Source of the DNA: JAGNZR01 sp051648365
GTDB lineage: Bacteria; Fusobacteriota; Fusobacteriia; Fusobacteriales; Fusobacteriaceae
Reading direction: 5' to 3'
DNA: 64,000 nt
Assembly: GCA_051648365.1 (NCBI GenBank)
Contig: JBOFEZ010000007.1
Location: forward strand, 1 to 64,000
Part shown: positions 43,623 through 50,516 of the stretch, piece after piece
Position numbering within the stretch: position 1 is the stretch's first letter
Layout: each line of letters begins with the position of its first letter
The notes under the pieces: generated by a model
Databases searched by the model: none
What the model was told of the DNA's origin: nothing
What the model saw: the letters and a program-made list of their open reading frames with translations, nothing else
Made by a program: the position numbers and the translations under genes

Positions 43623-44404
43623 ATTTTTTTGAAAAGATGTACAAAAAAGAAAATGAAAGCATTAATTAAAACTATCGTAGCACCTGTTGGATAATTCAAT
43701 AGGTAAGAAAAACCTATTCCAAGTGCAACAGAAAGAATAGAGAAAAAAATAGAATAAAGTGTGACCCCCTTAAAAGTTTTAGAAATCTCAATAGCTGAAA
43801 CTGCCGGAAAAACAATAAGTGCTGAAATTAAAAGAGTTCCCAGAATTTTAATTCCGATAGCTATTGTTATACCTGTGAAAACTCCGATTAATTTTTTATA
43901 AAAATTTATATCAATCTCTTGGATTTTGGAAAATTCTTCATCATAGGTTATAGAAAAAATCTGATTATAGAAGAAAGAAATAAATATAATTAGAAAAAGA
44001 GCCCATAGAACTGAAAGTATAACTTCGCTTTTCTCTATGAAAAGTATGCTTCCAAAAAGAAAACTAAAAATATCTGAGGAGAAACCTCGGTTTACAGAAG
44101 CGATAATTATTCCCAAAGCCAAGGAAAAGCTAGAAATCATTCCGATGGCACTGTCTCCGCTTATTTTTTTACTTTCCACATTTAAAATTAGAAGAGCAGC
44201 TACAGCTTCTACTAAAATTATTATAAAAATTGATGTGTTTCCAAGTAGCATGCCTATAGCTAGGGCTAAAAATGCCACATGGGAAAGACCATCTCCGATA
44301 AGAGAGTGGTTTTTTATAACCAGAAAAGGGCCAAGAATACCACAACTTATGGCGATTCCAATTCCAGCAATAAGTGCGAAAGTTATAAAATTATATATTT
44401 CCAT
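43613..44404 (-). CDS. znuB: Zinc/manganese ABC transporter permease
   Basis: 263 aa with seven or eight membrane segments, ABC-3 family. GDGLSHVAFLALAIG and SALIVFPAVSAIEISK are the family permease motifs. Overlaps znuC by 14 nt; order in the transcript is znuA-znuC-znuB. Metal specificity is set by the binding protein. Confidence 0.9.
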   Translation of the reverse strand: MEIYNFITFALIAGIGIAISCGILGPFLVIKNHSLIGDGLSHVAFLALAIGMLLGNTSIFIIILVEAVAALLILNVESKKISGDSAIGMISSFSLALGIIIASVNRGFSSDIFSFLFGSILFIEKSEVILSVLWALFLIIFISFFYNQIFSITYDEEFSKIQEIDINFYKKLIGVFTGITIAIGIKILGTLLISALIVFPAVSAIEISKTFKGVTLYSIFFSILSVALGIGFSYLLNYPTGATIVLINAFIFFFVHLFKKIYF

Positions 44405-45086
44405 GTTTAAATATCTCCTTTTTAGGGTGTCCGTAATAGACGATTTCTTTGTCTAGGCACATTATTTTATTGCAGTATTTTTCTAAGGTTTCTGGGTCAT
44501 GAGAGATGAAAATTATAGTAATTCCTTCCTCCTGATTCAGCTGATAAAGGAGCTGATAAAAAGCTTTTTTTATTTCCGGATCCAGGGCAGAAACAGGTTC
44601 GTCTAAAAAAATAATTTTAGGATTACCTATAAGTGTTCTGGCTAAAAGAACTCTTTGTTGCTGGCCTCCAGAAAGAGTACTGATATTAGCATTTTTCAGA
44701 TGAAAAATATCAAGTTTTTTTAGTATTTTTTCTACTTTCTTTTCATCCTCATCGTTATAAAATTTAAAAAATCCTTTTTTAAAAAGAAGACCAGTTTTTA
44801 CAATTTCATTTACCGTACCTGGAAAATATCTTCTTGTTCCTGTGAAAACCTGTGGAAGGTATCCTATTTCATTTCTTTTAATATTTTTAAAAATAACTTC
44901 ACCTTCATAAAATTCTTTAGGAATAATATCCAGTATGCTCTTGATTAAAGTTGTTTTTCCAGAACCGTTAGAACCTAGAAGTCCTATATAATCCCCTTGA
45001 TTTACCTGAAAAGAGATATCTTTTAAAATAACTTGATTCTGAAATTTAACTCTAAGATTTTTAACCTCTAAAATAGATTCTGTCAT
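44391..45086 (-). CDS. znuC: Zinc/manganese ABC transporter ATPase
   Basis: 231 aa. Walker A GSNGSGKTTL (about 38-47), signature LSGGQQQRVLLAR, Walker B IIFLDEPVSALD and switch HDPE. Drives the metal importer. Overlaps the upstream znuA by four bases. Confidence 0.93.
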   Translation of the reverse strand: MTESILEVKNLRVKFQNQVILKDISFQVNQGDYIGLLGSNGSGKTTLIKSILDIIPKEFYEGEVIFKNIKRNEIGYLPQVFTGTRRYFPGTVNEIVKTGLLFKKGFFKFYNDEDEKKVEKILKKLDIFHLKNANISTLSGGQQQRVLLARTLIGNPKIIFLDEPVSALDPEIKKAFYQLLYQLNQEEGITIIFISHDPETLEKYCNKIMCLDKEIVYYGHPKKEIFKHGNI

Positions 45087-45967
45087 AGTTTTTGCTCCAA
45101 TTTTTTTATTTTTTCTAGATTATCTCTCATATAGTAAAGATATCCCTTATTAGAATCAGGGTTTTTAGGAATGTTGTGAAGAGTATTTAATGGAATAAAT
45201 TCTACCCCAGTTTCTTTTCCAATGATTTCAGCATTTTTAGGATTTTTTCCGGCTTCATAGTAGATTACATTAACCTTGTTTTCTTTTATATGGTTAATTA
45301 TTTTTATAATATTTCCCGGAGTAGGCTCGGCATCTGAAGAAAGAGAAGCATAAGGAGTTATGATTTCGAAATTGTAATTACGGGCTAGATATGAAAAACT
45401 GTTATGGCCTATATAAATAAGTGATTTGCCATTTAAAAAAGATGTGTTTTCTTGGTATTCTTTTTTTAGTTCATCTAATTTTTTTATGTATTCATCTCTG
45501 TTTTTTTCAAAATATTCCTTTTGGGCGGGTAAATTTTCTGCTAGAGTAAGAGTTATATTTTCTACCATTTTTTTGCTGTTCGAAATGCTTAGCCACATAT
45601 GAGGGTCATAATGATGCCCGTGACTATGTCCATCATCATTATCATTTTTCAAATCTATTCCCCTACTTAGGTCAACAATTTTGATATTTTTTTTTAAGTT
45701 TTTTTCGAGTTTATGAATCCAAGGTTCCATGAATTTATTGGTATAAAAAATTAGATCCCCTTGATTAAATTTCACAATATCTCGAGGAGTAGGTTCGTAA
45801 TTGTGTGATTCTACATTTGAAGGAATCATAGATTCTATATGAACATAATCCCCTCCTACCTGTTTTATAAAGTCATAACTACTGTGAATAGTGGTGAAAA
45901 CAGTCAAAGTTTCTCCAAAGACCAAAATTGGAAAGATAGAAAAAATAAATATCAATAATTTCTTCAT
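45083..45967 (-). CDS. znuA: Zinc/manganese ABC transporter substrate-binding protein
   Basis: 294 aa from the ATG at 45967 (AAGGAG seven bases before; the signal peptide KKLLIFIFSIFPILVFG follows directly, so the longer ORF upstream is not used). Cluster A-I metal-binding protein: ESHNYEPTPRDI (first His), the His-rich loop DDGHSHGHHYDPH, then IGHNSFSYLA (His) and SSDAEPTPGNI. The His-rich loop favours zinc over manganese. There is no lipobox Cys, so it is soluble in the periplasm, as in diderms. Confidence 0.9.
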   Translation of the reverse strand: MKKLLIFIFSIFPILVFGETLTVFTTIHSSYDFIKQVGGDYVHIESMIPSNVESHNYEPTPRDIVKFNQGDLIFYTNKFMEPWIHKLEKNLKKNIKIVDLSRGIDLKNDNDDGHSHGHHYDPHMWLSISNSKKMVENITLTLAENLPAQKEYFEKNRDEYIKKLDELKKEYQENTSFLNGKSLIYIGHNSFSYLARNYNFEIITPYASLSSDAEPTPGNIIKIINHIKENKVNVIYYEAGKNPKNAEIIGKETGVEFIPLNTLHNIPKNPDSNKGYLYYMRDNLEKIKKLEQKL

Positions 45968-46032
45968 TGTGTTTCTCCTTGAAAAATTTAATTTAATACT
46001 CAGATTTTTATACAAGAAGAAAGAGTATTTTC

Positions 46033-46065
46033 CTACATAAAAATGTAGCATATCCTGGTCCAGGA
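46033..46065. promoter_or_regulatory. Two palindromes upstream of znuA, candidate operator
   Basis: CTACAT-AAAA-ATGTAG (46033-46048) and TCCTGG-T-CCAGGA (46053-46065), both perfect. The first overlaps the likely -35 zone of a minus-strand promoter whose TATAAA -10 is at 46007-46012. A metal-responsive repressor is plausible; neither sequence matches the Zur boxes I know. Confidence 0.5.
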
Positions 46066-46149
46066 ATATTTTTATATTCTTTTGATTTTATGATGTAATA
46101 GAAGTGCATACCCTATTACAAAAAAAAGCCCATTATATTTGTTATTATC

Positions 46150-46200
46150 TTGACAAAAATAAAAAAAAGTAATAAACTAAATAAAAGATTAGTTAACTAA
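46150..46200 (+). promoter_or_regulatory. psuK promoter with palindromic operator
   Basis: TTGACA (46150-46155), 17-nt spacer, TAAACT (46173-46178), then a perfect palindrome TTAGTTAACTAA (46189-46200) at the expected transcription start. The leader to psuK is about 155 nt and contains no ORF. The 375-nt gap between znuA and psuK otherwise holds only the palindromes listed. Confidence 0.6.
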
Positions 46201-46342
46201 ACATAAGTTTAATTGGGCGATTTTAAATTTAATGATATCAAAGTTTAGTTTTTGTTTTTTTCAAAATTATAAAAACTTTTAAAATAAAAGAAATGCAAAT
46301 CATTTTTATACTAAAAATTGAGAAAAAAACAAGGAGGAAATA

Positions 46343-47428
46343 ATGACAAAAAGAGAAAATGAAATTTTCAAATGGATAAAAGAGAAGCCACTCATATCCC
46401 AACATGAATTAGCAGATAAAGCAAATATTACAAGATCATCTGTTGCTGTTCATGTTTCTAATTTAATAAAAAAAGGGAAAATATTAGGTAAAGGTTACCT
46501 TGTTTCTCAAGACGAATATGTAACAGTAATTGGTGGAACAAATATAGATGTTGCTGGTATTCCAACTGGAACCTTAATTGAAAATGATTCTAATCCAGGA
46601 ACTGTAAGGTTTTCCGTGGGAGGAGTAGCTAGAAATATAGCAGAAAATATCTCTAAATTAGGAATAGAAGTAAGTTTTATAACCGCTCTTGGGGATGATA
46701 TGTATGGCTCTGAAATTCAAAAAAATTGTAAGGAGAGAGGAATTGATATATCGAATTCATGGATAGACTCAAGTTTGCCAACATCTACATATCTTTTTGT
46801 TCTTAATGAAAAAAAAGATATGCAATTAGCTATTTCAGATATGGCTATTTGCGATAAAATTACTCCTGAATTTATAGAAAAAAAAATAGAATTTATAAAA
46901 AAATCCTCTCTTTGTGTAATTGATACTAATCTTTTAGAAGAAACTATAAAATATATATTAAACAACTTAGAAATACCTGTTTTTGTTGATTGTGTTTCTA
47001 CAACAAAAGCAGTAAAAATAAAAGGGTTCTTAGATAAAATACACACTTTAAAATGCAATAAAATAGAAGCGGAAATTCTTAATAAAATAAAAATTACAGA
47101 TGAAAAATCCTTAAAGGAATCGGCGGAATTCTTTTTAAATAAAGGAGTTAATCAAATATTTATATCTTTAGGAGAAGAAGGAGTTCTCTATGCTAATAAA
47201 GATGAAATGGGAAAAATAAATGCCATAAAAACAAAAATATTAAATGCTACTGGAGCTGGAGATTCATTTATGGGTGCAATTGTATATAGCTATATAAATA
47301 AAGATAATATAAGAGATTCTGCAATAACTGGTGTAGCAGCTGCAACAATAACAATACAAAGTGAAAAAACAGTTAGTGAGCTATTGACAGTGGAAAATAT
47401 TAAAAAATTAATGGAGGAATACAAATGA
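46343..47428 (+). CDS. psuK: Pseudouridine kinase with N-terminal winged helix
   Basis: 361 aa. Residues 1-60 form a MarR/Lrp-like HTH (ISQHELADKANITRSSVAVH); the rest is a PfkB kinase with GGTNIDVAG (start of fold), FSVGGVARNIAENIS and NATGAGDSFMGA (anion hole and catalytic Asp). It phosphorylates pseudouridine to the 5'-phosphate for PsuG, whose start overlaps its stop (ATGA). The HTH may let the kinase regulate its own operon at the palindrome upstream. GGAGG before the ATG. Confidence 0.88.
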   Translation: MTKRENEIFKWIKEKPLISQHELADKANITRSSVAVHVSNLIKKGKILGKGYLVSQDEYVTVIGGTNIDVAGIPTGTLIENDSNPGTVRFSVGGVARNIAENISKLGIEVSFITALGDDMYGSEIQKNCKERGIDISNSWIDSSLPTSTYLFVLNEKKDMQLAISDMAICDKITPEFIEKKIEFIKKSSLCVIDTNLLEETIKYILNNLEIPVFVDCVSTTKAVKIKGFLDKIHTLKCNKIEAEILNKIKITDEKSLKESAEFFLNKGVNQIFISLGEEGVLYANKDEMGKINAIKTKILNATGAGDSFMGAIVYSYINKDNIRDSAITGVAAATITIQSEKTVSELLTVENIKKLMEEYK

Positions 47429-48351
47429 AAAATTTAACGAAGTATTTACTAATCTCAAAAGAAATAAAGGAAGCTTTAGAAACTAATAAACCAGTAGTAG
47501 CCTTAGAATCAACAATTATCTCTCACGGAATGCCTTATCCTCAAAATGTAGAAACAGCATTACAAGTTGAAAAAATTATTCGTGAAAATGGAGCGGTTCC
47601 TGCTACTATAGCTATTTTAGATGGAAAATTAATAGTAGGGTTATCAAAAGAAGAAATAGATTATTTAGGTAAAAAAGGATTAGCAGTCAAGAAAGCAAGT
47701 AGAAGAGATTTACCTGTTATTATCTCTAAAAAATTAGATGGAGCTACAACAGTTTCGGCAACAATGATTATAGCTGAGCTTGCAGGAATAAAAGTATTCG
47801 CAACAGGAGGAATTGGAGGAGTTCACAGAGAAGCAGAAATAACTATGGATATTTCTGCAGATTTAGAAGAACTTGCAATGACAAGCGTAGCAGTAGTCTG
47901 TGCTGGGGCCAAATCTATACTTGATATAGGATTAACTTTAGAGTATTTAGAAACGAAAGGAGTTCCAATTTTAGGGTACCAAACAGCCGAACTACCAGCA
48001 TTCTATACCAGAAAAAGTGGATTCAATGTAGATTACAAAATGGATACATCTCTTGAGATCGCTGAGGCTTTAAAGGCTAAATGGGATATAGGATTGAAAG
48101 GTGGTGTTGTTATAGCTAATCCAATTCCTGAAAAATTTGCAATGGATTTTAATGTTATTACAAAAGCTATTGAAGAAGCAGTTCTAGAAGCTAAAGAAAA
48201 AGGAATAAAAGGAAAAGAGTCGACTCCATTTTTACTTGCAAAAGTAAAGGATTTAACTGCTGGAAAAAGTTTAATATCGAATATTGAATTAGTATACAAT
48301 AACGCTAAATTAGGTGCTGAAATTGCTAAAAATTATGTAAATTTAAAGTGA
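47425..48351 (+). CDS. psuG: Pseudouridine-5'-phosphate glycosidase
   Basis: 308 aa. It cleaves pseudouridine 5'-phosphate into uracil and ribose 5-phosphate (known reaction, reversible). Family blocks: VALESTIISHGMPYPQN, GATTVSATM, FATGGIGGVHR, VVCAGAKSILDIG and TPFLLAKV. Lys in KKASRRDLP is the likely Schiff-base region. Coupled to psuK. Confidence 0.95.
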   Translation: MKNLTKYLLISKEIKEALETNKPVVALESTIISHGMPYPQNVETALQVEKIIRENGAVPATIAILDGKLIVGLSKEEIDYLGKKGLAVKKASRRDLPVIISKKLDGATTVSATMIIAELAGIKVFATGGIGGVHREAEITMDISADLEELAMTSVAVVCAGAKSILDIGLTLEYLETKGVPILGYQTAELPAFYTRKSGFNVDYKMDTSLEIAEALKAKWDIGLKGGVVIANPIPEKFAMDFNVITKAIEEAVLEAKEKGIKGKESTPFLLAKVKDLTAGKSLISNIELVYNNAKLGAEIAKNYVNLK

Positions 48352-48449
48352 TTTTGTGTATAGTATACAATTTAGCTAATATTTCTAGATCCTTGTTTCA
48401 CCATGGGTAGAGAAATATCATCGTTGCTAAAATAAGTTTTTTAATGATA

Positions 48450-48500
48450 AATATCCTAAAGTGCTAAACATATTAAATGTTAGTACTTTAGGATATTATT
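48450..48500. terminator. Bidirectional terminator between psuG and gltS
   Basis: AATATCCTAAAGT ... ACTTTAGGATATT with an inner ACAT/ATGT extension and a T run on the plus strand. Located between convergent genes. Confidence 0.85.
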
Positions 48501-48537
48501 TTTTTGAAAAAACCGATCAAATCTCTTTTTTATTTTA

Positions 48538-49725
48538 TTATTTAAACATATTCATAAAGAACGTTATAATACCCGCATTAAAGAAATCTATAAAAAGACT
48601 TCCAACTATAGGTAGAATAAAGAAAGCTCTAGGAGCCGCTCCGTAGGTTGCAGTAAGAGCATTCATATTAGCCATGGCATTAGGTGTGGCTCCCATTCCA
48701 AACCCACACATACCACCTGACATTACTGCTGCTTCGTAGTCTCTTCCCATTAGGTTGAAAATTACAAAATATGCAAAAGATGCCATTATTAATGTATGTG
48801 CTAACAAAATTGCTATTAAAGGTACTGCAAGATCTGCCAATTGCCAAAGTTTCAAGTTCATAAGTGCCATAACTAAGAAGAATGTCAAAGCCTGATCTCC
48901 CATAAATCCTATCTCATATTCTTTCATTTTAAATATTCCAGTATATTCTGTTATATTTCTTATTATAGCTGCTGCAAACATTGATCCTATATAGGCCGGA
49001 AAAGTTAGACCTGTAATCTCGGTAAGTTGTTTCCCAAGAATTGTTCCAAAACCTATCGCTAAAGCTATTGATGCAGATGCAGCTAAAAAATTCCCCTTAT
49101 CTATAAATAATTTGTTTTCATCTTTATCAGAAGTTTCTTGAGAAAGTTTTCCCCCTGAAAGATTATTTTTTAAAATAAGTTTTCTAGCTACTGGTCCTCC
49201 TATAAGACTTCCCATAACTAATCCAAAAGTTGCTGACGCCAAGGCAACAGCTGTGGCTCCCACTGCACCATTTTGCTCAAAAAGAGGTCCAAAAGCTCCT
49301 GAAGTTCCGTGTCCTCCTACCATAGGTACCGAAGATGCAGCAAGCCCGATAAGTTCACTTATTCCAAAAATTTTACTAAGTCCTATCCCTGTGATATTTT
49401 GAATCGTTACTAAAAATATACTCAGAATAAGGAAAATAATAACTTGAAATCCACCTTTTTTTAATACTTTTATACTCGCAGTAAAACCTATGGTAGTAAA
49501 AAATACCATCATAAAAATTCCTTGAAGAGTTGTATCAAAATTAAATTCCTGAAATCCAAATTTTCTAGCTAATAAAACTAATAAAGAAAAACTTAATCCT
49601 CCTATTACAGGTGCAGGAATGCAGAATCTTTCAAGAGCCTCAACTCTTCTTCTAAAAAACATTCCTACATAAAGTACTATTGAAGCCAAAGCTACTGTCT
49701 GATACATATCCAATTTGATAACCAT
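48538..49725 (-). CDS. gltS: Sodium/glutamate symporter
   Basis: 395 aa, about ten membrane segments, GltS family. Two inverted halves with reentrant loops are seen as VPMVGGHGTSGAFG (near residue 135) and AVMSGGMCGFGMGATPNAMANM (abbreviated, near 340). Imports glutamate with Na+, which fits glutamate fermentation and the glutaminase above. GGAGG six bases before the ATG. Confidence 0.93.
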   Translation of the reverse strand: MVIKLDMYQTVALASIVLYVGMFFRRRVEALERFCIPAPVIGGLSFSLLVLLARKFGFQEFNFDTTLQGIFMMVFFTTIGFTASIKVLKKGGFQVIIFLILSIFLVTIQNITGIGLSKIFGISELIGLAASSVPMVGGHGTSGAFGPLFEQNGAVGATAVALASATFGLVMGSLIGGPVARKLILKNNLSGGKLSQETSDKDENKLFIDKGNFLAASASIALAIGFGTILGKQLTEITGLTFPAYIGSMFAAAIIRNITEYTGIFKMKEYEIGFMGDQALTFFLVMALMNLKLWQLADLAVPLIAILLAHTLIMASFAYFVIFNLMGRDYEAAVMSGGMCGFGMGATPNAMANMNALTATYGAAPRAFFILPIVGSLFIDFFNAGIITFFMNMFK

Positions 49726-49762
49726 TTAGAACCTCCATATTCGATTTTCTTAACCTACATTA

Positions 49763-49791
49763 ACTATAACATATTAGCCATATATTTTCAA
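49763..49791 (-). promoter_or_regulatory. gltS promoter
   Basis: On the minus strand, TTGAAA (49791-49786), 17-nt spacer, TATAGT (49768-49763). The leader is about 30 nt. Confidence 0.75.
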
Positions 49792-49810
49792 GTTCAAAAA
49801 TTTTAAAAAG

Positions 49811-49842
49811 GTTCTATAAAAGTATGTAAAGTTCTTTAAAAG
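49811..49842 (-). promoter_or_regulatory. Paired direct repeats upstream of the gltS -35
   Basis: GTTCTATAAAAG (49811-49822) and GTTCTTTAAAAG (49831-49842), one mismatch, starting 20 bp apart (about two helical turns). They lie 20-51 bp upstream of the gltS -35, the usual place for an activator. Confidence 0.5.
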
Positions 49843-49884
49843 AATTCTATGCCCTTTATTGGTTTTTATTTTTCGGGAAATAAC

Positions 49885-49920
49885 AAAAGGGAAAGCTTTA
49901 CTCTAGCTTTCCCTTTTGTT
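49885..49920 (-). terminator. ssb terminator
   Basis: AAAAGGGAAAGCT ... AGCTTTCCCTTTT, seven nt beyond the ssb stop on the minus strand. Confidence 0.88.
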
Positions 49921-49926
49921 CATATT

Positions 49927-50361
49927 TTAGAATGGAAACTCATCGTCATCAAAACTTTCCTCTTGATAAGCAGGTTTTTGTTCTGCAGTTCTAGGTTGAG
50001 AAGGAGTTGAAGATGATGGCTGATAAGGAGCAGAGTAATCTGCTGAAGACCCTTGAGAATTTTTAGAATCAAGAAACTCTATCTGCTCTACAAGAACATC
50101 ATAAGAAGTTTTCTTTTCACCATTAACCTCATATCTATTCATCTGAAGTCTTCCGTTAACTCCTATCTTACTACCTTTTCTCATGTATTCGCCGATAAGT
50201 TCAGCAGTTTTTCCAAAAGCGACACAATTAATAAAATCGGCTTCTCCTTTTTTCATAGGATTATCGACAGCTATTGAAAATCTTGAATAAGCTTTTCCAC
50301 TTTGACCAAACTTTAATTCTGGATCACGGGTAAGTCTTCCAGTAAGTACAACTAAATTCAT
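49927..50361 (-). CDS. ssb: Single-stranded DNA-binding protein
   Basis: 144 aa. OB fold at residues 1-100 (LTRDPELKFGQSGKAYSRFS, FINCVAFGKTAELIGEYMRKG), a Ser/Pro/Gln-rich linker, and the acidic partner-binding tip FDDDEFPF at the C-terminus. It protects ssDNA and recruits repair proteins. Monocistronic, divergent from polA across 155 nt. Confidence 0.96.
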   Translation of the reverse strand: MNLVVLTGRLTRDPELKFGQSGKAYSRFSIAVDNPMKKGEADFINCVAFGKTAELIGEYMRKGSKIGVNGRLQMNRYEVNGEKKTSYDVLVEQIEFLDSKNSQGSSADYSAPYQPSSSTPSQPRTAEQKPAYQEESFDDDEFPF

Positions 50362-50467
50362 AATAATACCGCCTTTTTTTTAGTGATATTATATTATAAC
50401 AAAATAATCACAAAAAATAAATATGAAAATAAAAACTCATTAAAATAGAAAAAAATCTTTCTAAATG

Positions 50468-50476
50468 TGTTATAAT
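50468..50476 (+). promoter_or_regulatory. polA extended -10 promoter
   Basis: TGT plus TATAAT (50471-50476); no clear -35. The ATG is about 40 nt downstream. It would start the long polA-coaBC cluster. Confidence 0.6.
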
Positions 50477-50516
50477 GAAGAGTCAAAAATTAAGATGAAA
50501 TTTGAGGAGAAAGAAG

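Noticed and set aside
45968..46051. Longer N-terminus for ZnuA
   Set aside because: It would bury the signal peptide, and AAGGAG precedes the ATG at 45967.
48354..48371. TTGTGTATAGTATACAA-like palindrome after psuG
   Set aside because: Imperfect, at a 3' end between convergent genes, with no promoter nearby; likely chance in AT-rich DNA.
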